A DNA stretch of 64,000 nt, taken from contig NZ_LT629690.1 in assembly GCF_900102185.1 (NCBI RefSeq), forward strand, positions 1,240,001-1,304,000, written 5' to 3'. This DNA is from Terriglobus roseus (GTDB taxonomy: Bacteria > Acidobacteriota > Terriglobia > Terriglobales > Acidobacteriaceae). The notes below the pieces were generated by a model. The model was given only the letters and a program-made list of their open reading frames with translations, was not told the DNA's origin and did no database searches. Every line of letters begins with the position of its first letter. The first letter of the stretch is position 1. This document shows positions 28,411 through 35,952 of the stretch, piece by piece. A program made the position numbers and the translations under genes.

Positions 28411-28500
28411 GCGTACATCCTCCGTACAGATCGTTCGTTCTTTACATATCGTAAGCGATGGAAAGGAGACATGCCCTCTCAATCGCTGGAGGGCGAGTTC

Positions 28501-28887
28501 CTAGGTGGTTGATTCTTCGGCAATGAATTGCTCGTACTCGGCCGCAGACAGCGTTTCACCTGCCGTAGCGTCTTTCACGGCAACTTTGATGATCCAGGTG
28601 TCATTGGCATCCTGGTTGAGTAGCTCTGGCTTCGTCTTCAGCGCTTCGTTGATCGCGGCGACCTCGCCTGAGACAGGCGAGAAGACATCGGTCACTGATT
28701 TCACGCTCTCGATGGAGCCAAATGCGGTGTCGGGTTGAACGGTCTGTCCCACATTCGGCAGCTCGACAAACTTGATGTCACCAAGGGTGTCTTGTGCGTA
28801 CTCCGTGGTGCCAACGGACGCGGTTTGTCCTTCGAGGAGTACCCATTGGTGAGACTTGGTATACCGGTAGTTCGCGGGATAGCTCAT
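28501..28887 (-). CDS. gcvH: Glycine cleavage H-protein-like lipoyl protein
   Basis: 128 residues from the ATG at 28887. The lipoyl domain shows YTKSHQWVLLEGQTASVGTT, YAQDTLGDIKFVELP, the lipoylation site ESVKS (Lys 63) and FSPVSGEVAAINEAL. Length and motifs fit GcvH. No gcvT or gcvP is nearby; the neighbours are DJ-1, cupin and AhpD-like stress genes under an apparent TetR. It may therefore be a specialised lipoyl carrier rather than the housekeeping H protein. Confidence 0.9.
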   Translation of the reverse strand: MSYPANYRYTKSHQWVLLEGQTASVGTTEYAQDTLGDIKFVELPNVGQTVQPDTAFGSIESVKSVTDVFSPVSGEVAAINEALKTKPELLNQDANDTWIIKVAVKDATAGETLSAAEYEQFIAEESTT

Positions 28888-28970
28888 GATGCGTCTTCCT
28901 TTCCGTGATGGTAGTTGCGCCAAAGGCGCGATTAGAGTCAGCTGTGCTTCAGCTTCCGCCTGTGACAGCG

Positions 28971-29647
28971 TTACGCGATGCGGCTTGCGAGGACCTTCAC
29001 ACGTTCACGGCCGTCGCCGAGAAGCCCATCCATCTGTGCGGTCACCGCAGCGCGGACATGCTCGGGAGCTGTCTCCAGACGACCAGCGTTGAACGGCGGC
29101 GCGGGAGCATATTCAAGCCCTAACTGGACACACTGAGCGACATCCGGTCCACGAAGCTCAGCGATGAGCCTCAGCGCAAAATCCGCGCCAGCCGTCACTC
29201 CTCCTCCTCCGGTCAGCACATTACCGTCGTGCACGACGCGTGCCGAATCAGGTACAGCCCCGAACTCTGAAAGCATGTCTCGCCATGCCCAGTGACAGGC
29301 CGCGTGTCGACCTTTCAGCAGACCCGCCGCCCCAGAATGAGCGACCCTGAGCAAACGGAAGTCACGTACTCAGCAGTTTGAGCCAGGCGGCGGATGCTGG
29401 AGAGGTATCGAGGGTCTTCCATCGCCTGAATACAGCCCAGGCCTCCCGGAACACAGAGCACGTCGCAGCGTTCCACAGATTCCAGATCAGCGAGCTTCGC
29501 GAAGGAAAGCCCTTGTGATGCCACGGGCACGCCGCCTACAGACGCGACAATCACGGTGATGTCGGGCACGATCGACAGGAACTGATGCGGTGCGGTGAAA
29601 TCAAGCTGTGTGACCTCGTCATAGACGGGAATGACAACGGTGGTCAT
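28971..29647 (-). pseudogene. DJ-1/PfpI family protein (isonitrile hydratase-like), frameshifted
   Basis: The ATG at 29647 starts MTTVVIPVYDEVTQLDFTAP; the first frame runs through the nucleophile elbow SVCSGSLILG, then stops. Adding one G at the run 29330-29333 (CCCC on the plus strand) restores AAGLLKGRHAACHWAWRDML to the end at 28971. The complete protein would be about 226 residues, as for isonitrile hydratase-like members (GGGGVTAGADFALRL also fits). Lesion or sequencing error at a homopolymer. It sits between the cupin and GcvH-like genes on the same strand. Confidence 0.87.
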
Positions 29648-29739
29648 ATGAGTTCTCCCTTGCGAATGGACCGGATTGAGGCCGATGGAGCGAATCATCG
29701 CTCCATCGGTTCTACGTGCTTGCTTGCTGGCGGCGGTGG

Positions 29740-30165
29740 CTACTTCTTATTGGCCGTCTCATCGATGACGTAGTCGAACTTGCCCGGCTGCACGATAAAG
29801 AAGAGGCAATCCGTCTCAGACAGGCACTCCGTTACGTGTGCCTCTTCGCCACGCTGGAACCAGTAGGAGCCCTTCGGCAACGGCTCGGCTTCGGCACCGA
29901 CCGGATGATTGGAACCAACGCCCTCGACCACTACCGCGAAATAGTCTTCGGTGTGCGTATGGACCGGGCTCTTGAATCCGGCAGGCATGCGAACGAACGT
30001 GCCGTGACGACCGTTCTGCAAATCGCCGTACGCCGGGCCTGCACGCAATTCACCCTTCTCTGTCTTCACGCCTGTGTTGATGAAGGAGATCTCACTGGCT
30101 GGCACACTGACGGACGGACCTTCGTGGATAACGGGCTTGGATGTCGAATTCTCTGAGTTGCTCAT
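29740..30165 (-). CDS. Cupin domain protein (DUF4437-like)
   Basis: 141 residues with one cupin barrel: the metal motif SPVHTHTEDYFAVVVEGVGS and the second motif PKGSYWFQRGEEAHVTEC. No signal peptide. AGGAGAAGG precedes the ATG. It is in a minus-strand run with the AhpD-like gene upstream (61 bases) and the DJ-1 gene downstream (92 bases). Substrate unknown. Confidence 0.85.
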   Translation of the reverse strand: MSNSENSTSKPVIHEGPSVSVPASEISFINTGVKTEKGELRAGPAYGDLQNGRHGTFVRMPAGFKSPVHTHTEDYFAVVVEGVGSNHPVGAEAEPLPKGSYWFQRGEEAHVTECLSETDCLFFIVQPGKFDYVIDETANKK

Positions 30166-30226
30166 GGACCTTCTCCTCTTTCAGAGTGATTGCTGGTTTG
30201 GGTGGACGGGATGTTGTTGCGCGGCT

Positions 30227-30790
30227 TTACTTGGCGCTCTGCTCGTCGTAGTTCGTCTTCAGCGGTGTCACGATCGAGTCGATGTCGGTCTGGAAGGTGT
30301 TGTTGAAGAGGTTCGTAGTGAAGCTGAACGCAGTTTCCGCAACGATGTCGATGATTTCTTCGTCCGTGAATCCCGCGGCACGAACGGCCGCGAAGTCGGC
30401 ATCGGTGACGTGGCCACGGTTTTTCGCAACCCGGTAGGCGAACTGCACAGCCGCATCGGCTTTCGGATCGGTCGAGTGACCCGTACGGTTCAGTTCCATG
30501 TCCTCTGGCGACATCTTGTTGAACTTGCCGCCGACGTAGGTGTGCACCGAGAGGCAGTAATTGCAGCCGTTCACCTCGGCAGTCATGATGTGAATCCGCT
30601 CGCGGGTGTTATGGCCGAGGCTTTTGCCCAGGGTCGCGTGCATGTTGGCTTCGGCGCTCAGCACGTCCGGGGAACGGGCGATCAGGCTAAAAAAGTTGGG
30701 GGTGACTCCGAGGTTGCGCTCATAGCGTTCGAGGATCGGCTTGGTTGCTGCGGGGGCGGTTTCTTTGGTGGGAATTTCAATGCGGGCCAT
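30227..30790 (-). CDS. AhpD-like carboxymuconolactone decarboxylase family protein
   Basis: 187 residues from MARIEIPTKE (ATG 30790, AAGGAGAAA upstream); the frame is open to 30982. The AhpD active site is GCNYCLSVHTYVG with the CxxC pair and His. Such proteins reduce peroxides or alkylhydroperoxidase partners with thiols. It is the first gene of the minus-strand operon and is preceded by a perfect palindrome at 30848-30867. Confidence 0.92.
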   Translation of the reverse strand: MARIEIPTKETAPAATKPILERYERNLGVTPNFFSLIARSPDVLSAEANMHATLGKSLGHNTRERIHIMTAEVNGCNYCLSVHTYVGGKFNKMSPEDMELNRTGHSTDPKADAAVQFAYRVAKNRGHVTDADFAAVRAAGFTDEEIIDIVAETAFSFTTNLFNNTFQTDIDSIVTPLKTNYDEQSAK

Positions 30791-30847
30791 GTTGGTTTCT
30801 CCTTGGTATGGCGTCCTCACTGCGGCGCCGTGCTGATCTAGAAAGAC

Positions 30848-30867
30848 TGTACCGAACAATCGGTACA
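30848..30867. promoter_or_regulatory. Perfect 20-bp palindromic operator, probably TetR
   Basis: TGTACCGA-ACAA-TCGGTACA has 8-bp arms, lies 58 bases upstream of the AhpD-like start, and is of the type bound by AcrR/TetR proteins. A partly matching sequence (GTACAGATCGTTCGTT) lies just upstream of the TetR gene at 28410. Confidence 0.6.
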
Positions 30868-30904
30868 ACTGCAAGGCGAGGATATAGAAAAGAGACAATT
30901 CTGA

Positions 30905-31371
30905 CATAGGCGTCCTGCGGTCGTGGAAGTCGTCGCATGGGCCGCGGGTAACGGGGATCGCAGTGAAAACGCCGACTATCAATATGGGAAACGACGACTG
31001 CGGCAGATTGACGGACGGATTCGCTTCTTGACGAAACGAATCGAAGCCGCGGAAGTCGTCGATCCAGAAAGCCCGAGAGCGGATCAGCAGGCAAAGCGGG
31101 CCTTCTTCGGATCCGCGGTGCGCTATGCAAATGCTGCGGGGCTCGAACGGGCGGTGAGCTCGTCGGTACGGATGAAGTCGATCTTGACCGCAACCACATC
31201 AGTTGGGCGTCTCCGCTCGGGCGGGCACTAACGGGAGCGGCACCAGACGACGAGATTATTCTTCGCGCGCCTGGTGGAACCGAAACTCTAGCTGTGTTAG
31301 AGGTGCGGTACGAACCCATTTCAGTGGAACCGTTCCGAGAGCCCTCGAATCCGATAGATCGACTACGCTAG
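30905..31371 (+). pseudogene. greB: Truncated and frameshifted greB remnant
   Basis: The plus strand encodes RPAVVEVVAWAAGNGDRSEN, ADYQYGKRRLRQIDGRIRFL, TKRIEAAEVVDPES and FFGSAVRYANAAGLER, all GreB. The frame shifts near 31160-31170 and continues as VGTDEVDLDRNHISWASPLG to VLEVRYEPI and a stop at 31369-31371. The N-terminal coiled-coil start is missing: the homology begins right after a stop codon near 30903. GreB rescues backtracked RNA polymerase; this copy cannot make the protein. Confidence 0.88.
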
Positions 31372-31828
31372 CTTGAGCTGCGTTCGGTTTATCGCGTTCT
31401 CAAATGCCTCAATTCTTAGTCCACTCAGCAACACCCAAAACCGCCGCGGCCAGTGCACTTGGCTTCGTTCAGTACTTCTCATCAGCGAACACCCGCGACT
31501 CACTGCGGCGGTCGAACATGCCTCGGATGACAGACAAGTCTTCATAGGTGCGAATGGGCCAGCGGACTTGTGGAGCTGCTCTCCAATGAGATTTACAACC
31601 CAACCATTACGCGATAAGACTCCACAAAGACGAGGTAGTTCTTAAAATACGAGCGTCACGAGCGGGCTCGTGGCCGGGGTAGGGCTCCAGGATGCGCCCA
31701 CAACTTCAACAAGACTTTTCCGCTGTCGCGTCTTCGAATGCTTGATCCACTTGGGCCACCCATGCCTAAAGAATAAGCGAATGAAATGGCGAATATTGAA
31801 CCGCAAGATATTAGGGCTGGTGGATGGA
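31372..31828. other. No recognised gene
   Basis: Overlapping frames of 60-90 codons on both strands without clear resemblance. It separates the greB remnant from the SRAP-associated small gene. Confidence 0.4.
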
Positions 31829-32089
31829 TCAGGAAGGCCACTCAATGCGCTTAAGCTTAAGTTCCTCGATGTAGCCGTCAATGTCATCCACTGGGTAGAT
31901 CAGAATGTAGCCCCCCGCAGGACAGACCGAATGCGGCGCACGTCGTTGAGAAAATTTGTCCCTACAAGCCTGCAAAACAGCTCCCTGGATGGGGGCAGAT
32001 GTTTCTGTGATCTGAGCATCATCGATGAAGACGACGACCTGGTAATGACCACGGGATACCCTCGTGCTCTGAATAAGCCCGGCTCTCAT
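31829..32089 (-). CDS. Small protein family 2 (SRAP-associated), copy 2
   Basis: 86 residues from the ATG at 32089 (MRAGLIQSTRVSRGHYQVVV) with GGTGGGG upstream; open to 32155. It shares its core with the 11565-11843 protein: H(Y/F).V.VFI, (A/P)..C..KFS and YPVDDIDGYIEELKLKRIEW. It lies 137 bases downstream of a broken SRAP gene on the same strand. Family unknown; no signal peptide or membrane segment. Confidence 0.6.
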   Translation of the reverse strand: MRAGLIQSTRVSRGHYQVVVFIDDAQITETSAPIQGAVLQACRDKFSQRRAPHSVCPAGGYILIYPVDDIDGYIEELKLKRIEWPS

Positions 32090-32225
32090 TGCCCCACCGA
32101 GACGAAAATTGCCATGGCTGCATTGTTGCCTCCTTCGGACGCAGGCTTCTGTCACCTAGATCACATAGCTTTGGAAATCTGCGAATCACCAATTGGAGTG
32201 CCTTGCTCAGAGCACTGTGCAGGCC

Positions 32226-32883
32226 TCACTTACTGTTCGGCTCTACGAACATCTCGTCCTGCCTGTTGCCGGTAAGGTGCGCCGTCATTTTCTCGGCCGC
32301 GAAGAGGCGCAGTAGATCAACCCGCGGCTGCTCTGTCTCTTCGCAACTTAGCCAACGTGTGTAGTCCTTAGGCTGGAGAATGACGGGCATCCGGTTGTGT
32401 ATCGGTTCCATCAAGTCATTGGGGTCTGTGGTGATGATGGTGTAGCTCTGTAACCAGTTGTCTGTATCCGGGTTCTTCCAGACACCCCACAACCCGGCGA
32501 AGGCAAAGGGCTTCATCGCGATTTCAAACTTGGGATTGTCCTTCTTTCGAATCTTCTGCCACTCTTAAAAGCTATCCGCGGGAACAAGGCAGCGGTGAGC
32601 AGCAAAGGCACGTTTCCACATCCCTGCTTTCTCTATCCCTTCAGCGCGAGCGTTAAACGTTGTGGGCGGGAACTTCTCGTCGGACTTGTGCCAGGATGGC
32701 ACGAAACCCCAACGCGCCATTACGAGGTCACGCTCTCCAGGTCCTTATTGACTCGGATGATTGGCCGCATCGTAGTGGGCCGAATGTCGTCATCGGACGG
32801 GAGTATGACGTCGGCGAGTGTGCCGTTCACCTTGAAGGCGGTGGCAATGGCCTATCCGATCTCCGTTTGTAGCGACCGCACAT
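32226..32883 (-). pseudogene. SRAP domain (YedK/HMCES-like) gene with several lesions
   Basis: The minus strand starts ATG TGC (MCGRYKRRSD, catalytic Cys 2 of the SRAP family), shifts frame, continues AIATAFKVNGTLADVILPSD, shifts again near 32740, reads LVMARWGFVPSWHKSDEKFP, TTFNARAEGIEKAGMWKRAF, HRCLVPADSF, then a TAA where Tyr is expected in the FYEW motif, then EWQKI and PFAFAGLWGVWKNPDTDNWL to TGNRQDEMFVEPNSK. Functional relatives crosslink to abasic sites in single-stranded DNA. At least two frameshifts and a nonsense codon make this a clear pseudogene. Confidence 0.93.
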
Positions 32884-32933
32884 ACTACGTCAGATGCATG
32901 CCCGAGCGGACTGTGCTGGATAACTTCCGACAA

Positions 32934-32954
32934 GCCGACTTTACAGGACTAATC
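32934..32954 (+). repeat. 21-bp element shared (20/21, inverted) with 51681-51701
   Basis: GCCGACTTTACAGGACTAAT plus one further base is found, with one change and in opposite orientation, about 80 bases beyond the IS481-type transposase fragment. It may be a piece of a mobile-element end. Confidence 0.5.
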
Positions 32955-33001
32955 TGGGCTGGATGAGTGCATTGGCGATTTTGCACGATTCCAAAATGAG
33001 A

Positions 33002-34042
33002 CTAGGCAGCCAACGAGCGTTTCCAGAGCACTTCGCCCCCGAATATGGAGACTAGATAAACAGCGAAGGCTACGCCAACGCCCCAGAGTCCCGCTCTTGC
33101 TGCTCCGACACCAGCGGAGCCACTCAGGAACAACTGGGCGAGTCCGAAACGGAGGTCCCCTCCAACGAAACGCCATCTACGCTGGTTCGCCTGCTGTGTC
33201 AGCGACGGGTATCGTCCGACTGCGATAGCAACCAGGCCAACTGCAACACCTGTTCGTAGACTTAAGAGTGAAACCATCACTGCGAGCGAGAACAAAAACG
33301 TCATGTCCTGTATGACCAGTAACTTCCAACCTGCCAATGGTAGAAGGCGATAGCGCAGCAAAGCTCGCCCTCCATCCAGACGGAGCATGCGTTGCGCTAC
33401 CGTGCTCACTGCAATACCCACAAATAACGACAGCATAGGAAATGCTTCGGGTTCTGGTGCCCGCGCAAACAGCCGATACAAGGTCCCGATAACAGCAATG
33501 AGCAGCGCGACCCAAAAATCGAGAGTTCCTCGCAGTCCTCGCCACGTTTCTTGCGCTATTCCGCCGAGTCTGAAAGATTTCCTCGAGGTGCTGAGGCTTG
33601 CATGTGTTCGTGATTTGATTGGGAGACGACTGACCGCGTAAACCGCTATATGGACGATGAGCGCCAGCAGAACAAAAAGTGAAGCGATCGCTAAGCCCAT
33701 CCAGAACAGGTAGCCGAAGAACAACACGATGAATGCTGGATTGAACGCAAAACTTACTGAGCTGAGCAACAGTTTTTGTCTACTTGTCAGTGGCCACATA
33801 GCGACCCGCTCCGCAGGCAATCGATGCTGGGTATCCACCGAAAAGGTAACCAGCAGAGGCGCAAGGAGAACAATCTGAAAAAACAACGTGCTCCAGAAGC
33901 TCATCTTCCTTGTCCCCCCGCTTGCAGAGACAATGAGGAGGATGCAGAAGAGGAAATTATTGAAGCGCACGGAGGAGATGCTGCCTAGTTCCTTCAAGCT
34001 CAGTTTTCGCAATAAAGACAGATGAGCTAGGATCTGAGCCAA
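33002..34042 (-). CDS. ABC transporter permease-like membrane protein
   Basis: 346 residues with about eight hydrophobic helices (for example FLFCILLIVSASGGT, FFQIVLLAPLLVTFSV, FIVLFFGYLFWMGLAIAS). The start is TTG at 34042 and overlaps the end of the ATPase gene by 16 bases, indicating translational coupling. It resembles ABC-2-type/exporter permeases by layout rather than by a specific motif. The substrate is unknown; a bacteriocin- or lipid-export role is possible but not shown. Confidence 0.75.
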   Translation of the reverse strand: MAQILAHLSLLRKLSLKELGSISSVRFNNFLFCILLIVSASGGTRKMSFWSTLFFQIVLLAPLLVTFSVDTQHRLPAERVAMWPLTSRQKLLLSSVSFAFNPAFIVLFFGYLFWMGLAIASLFVLLALIVHIAVYAVSRLPIKSRTHASLSTSRKSFRLGGIAQETWRGLRGTLDFWVALLIAVIGTLYRLFARAPEPEAFPMLSLFVGIAVSTVAQRMLRLDGGRALLRYRLLPLAGWKLLVIQDMTFLFSLAVMVSLLSLRTGVAVGLVAIAVGRYPSLTQQANQRRWRFVGGDLRFGLAQLFLSGSAGVGAARAGLWGVGVAFAVYLVSIFGGEVLWKRSLAA

Positions 34043-34758
34043 TCCGGCACCTCCGGCTGTGGCCTGCCAGCGATGCTGAAGTACACCTCCTCGACTCCTG
34101 CTTCTGTTGTCGACGGGTCGAAATCCGCTTCAACTCGACCTTCGTAAAGGATGACTACGCGGTTAGCTATCTTCTGCACGGTAGACAGTATGTGAGAGGT
34201 GAGCAAGATCGTGGTGCCGCTGCGGGAGAGTTGGCTGAGCAGCATCTGGATGACTGTTGACGATGCGGGATCGATACCTTCAAAAGGCTCATCCAGCAGC
34301 AGGACGTTAGGCTTGTGCAGAAGGGCCATGGCTAAGGCGGTCTTCTTCCGCATTCCAAACGAACAATTACGTGCAGCCGTGTTGCGGCCTTGTGTGAGGT
34401 CGAGGAACCCTATCAGATCAGCGGCTCGAGTTGCCGTTTCGCTCTTCGTGAGTCCATAAATGGGGCCAACTGCCATCAGGTTCTCGATGACCGTTAAGGA
34501 CTCGAACAGCCCGAGCCCCTCGGGCAGTACACCCAAATTCCGCCGAATGCTAACTCCATGATCCCGGAAACCCAATCCGCCGATGAACACGGAACCACTG
34601 TCTGGCTCTTCTAATCCTGAGAGCAGGCGTAGCAGCGTGGACTTGCCGGCACCGTTGGCCCCTAATAGGGCACAAATGCCTGGTTCTACAACGAGGTGTA
34701 TACCTCGGAGAACGGTTTTAGAGGCATAGTTCTTCGTAGCAGCTCTGCAGTCGATCAC
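34027..34758 (-). CDS. ABC transporter ATP-binding protein
   Basis: About 244 residues from a GTG at 34758 with AGGGA upstream; the frame is open to a TTG at 34851. Walker A is LLGANGAGKSTLLRLLSG, Q-loop region RRNLGVLPEG, Walker B VLLLDEPFEGID and H-loop LLTSHIL. The signature LSGGQ is replaced by CSFGMRKK, as in some ABC-2-type exporters (SxGM variants). It is the partner of the overlapping permease gene. Confidence 0.92.
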   Translation of the reverse strand: MIDCRAATKNYASKTVLRGIHLVVEPGICALLGANGAGKSTLLRLLSGLEEPDSGSVFIGGLGFRDHGVSIRRNLGVLPEGLGLFESLTVIENLMAVGPIYGLTKSETATRAADLIGFLDLTQGRNTAARNCSFGMRKKTALAMALLHKPNVLLLDEPFEGIDPASSTVIQMLLSQLSRSGTTILLTSHILSTVQKIANRVVILYEGRVEADFDPSTTEAGVEEVYFSIAGRPQPEVPDWLRS

Positions 34759-34851
34759 TCTGTTTTCCCTACTCACCGGTAAACATACCCGGGCGAACAG
34801 CTTTTCTGAGTATTCCGCAACCGAATCAACATCCGGGAGGATAGCCTGCAA

Positions 34852-35157
34852 TCCGGAAGCAACCCTCGATTGAGGCTAACAGGCCATGCACTCACTCACC
34901 TCAGGCTCGAACTGTAACCTGACCAGTAACGAGAAACGCCCTTCTCGTCACCACAACAAATACGTGAGGAGTTCCGTTAACCTTGTTCCGTGTGATTTAA
35001 ACAGTTAGTGATCAGGCGATGTCCTCGAAGTGCGAGGACATCGCCTTTGTATGGCCTATATAGAAGGTGAAGGATACACGCCTGCTTCTGAAGCAGCTCG
35101 AGTCTAAACTGACAGGCACGAACTCAAGCGCGTACTCATCCGTTCAGCAGAGGCTCT
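34852..35157. other. Intergenic with hairpins
   Basis: No coding frame is evident. Two hairpins are present on the plus strand: ACGAGAA-ACGCCC-TTCTCGT near 34930-34950 and the strong terminator at 35014-35050. Confidence 0.5.
35014..35050 (+). terminator. Strong hairpin terminator with no upstream plus-strand gene
   Basis: AGGCGATGTCCTCG pairs perfectly over 14 bp with 35033-35046 (loop AAGTG), followed by TTTGT. Genes on both sides are on the minus strand, so it would end an untranslated plus-strand RNA, or serve both directions. Confidence 0.65.
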
Positions 35158-35730
35158 TCAAATTGCAATTCGAGTCGCGGTGATAGTGCCTTGTATCTCG
35201 ACGGGGGTCGCGCTTCCGTCCAGATTCCAGACCTTGAAGGTGAAGGTGCCACTGTACGTCTTTCCATTGGGAGCAACCGTGACGCTCTCGTCCACGGTGA
35301 AGTAGTTGGTCGCTGTCGCAGTGGGCGTCGCCGCGTTGAAGAGCCAGCCCGTGTGATGTAGTTCCACCGTCCGAAAGCTCGTTGATTTCCAAACTCCCAT
35401 GCAGACGTTGCCGCCGGCTGGGCTCAGAAAGGCGCTCTCGACTTCCGTTCCATCGATGTGCCAGCTCTTAAAGCTGTCATTGAATACCTCGTTGTTGGCA
35501 GAGTTCGTGTAGATCGCGTGCCACAAGCCGATGACCGAGGGCGGATAGGCAAGTGGTTCCTCTCTCCCGAACGAAAGCATCGGCATTTTCGCACTTTGAC
35601 CTTTGAACCCGTCCATTGCGCCGCATGCGGCGTGTGCCTGCGTGACGGAAACCAAGAGACAGAGAAGGGCAAGGACGGGGGGAAGCGTGAGGCACCGCTG
35701 TAGTCGGCGCATGGAGGATAGACGATTCAT
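35158..35730 (-). CDS. Exported protein, unknown (acidobacterial type)
   Basis: 190 residues with a signal peptide (CLTLPPVLALLCLLVSVTQA, cleavage near AHA-AC). The mature protein has SVIGLWHAIYT, FKSWHIDGTEVES, GGNVCMGVWKSTSFRTVELH and YSGTFTFKVWNLDGS, a lipocalin-like beta pattern common in exported acidobacterial proteins. It is divergent from the winged-helix/TPR regulator at 35953 with about 220 bases between, so the regulator may control it. Function unknown. Confidence 0.75.
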   Translation of the reverse strand: MNRLSSMRRLQRCLTLPPVLALLCLLVSVTQAHAACGAMDGFKGQSAKMPMLSFGREEPLAYPPSVIGLWHAIYTNSANNEVFNDSFKSWHIDGTEVESAFLSPAGGNVCMGVWKSTSFRTVELHHTGWLFNAATPTATATNYFTVDESVTVAPNGKTYSGTFTFKVWNLDGSATPVEIQGTITATRIAI

Positions 35731-35952
35731 GAAGGCTCTCCTGGGTTTTGACGGGGTTTGGGTATTCCGTCTGAAGTGATGAGGAGAGCCTGCAGCATGG
35801 GGGATTTCCAGGCAATGGCGGAGAGGAAACTTCTACCTCACCGCGTAACTTCTTGTCAGGCGTCACCTTGCAAGAAGTTATGCCCAAGGATCACGTCTTG
35901 CGTTTTCTTTTCACGGTGATACTCTAGGCCCGAGCGCCACCCCCTTAATGTC

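Noticed and set aside
30074-30841. 255-residue plus-strand frame
   Set aside because: Antisense to the cupin and AhpD-like genes; Gly/Val-rich shadow.
30777-31319. 180-residue minus-strand frame
   Set aside because: It is antisense to the greB remnant and rich in Arg/Ser/Pro, the usual look of a shadow frame.
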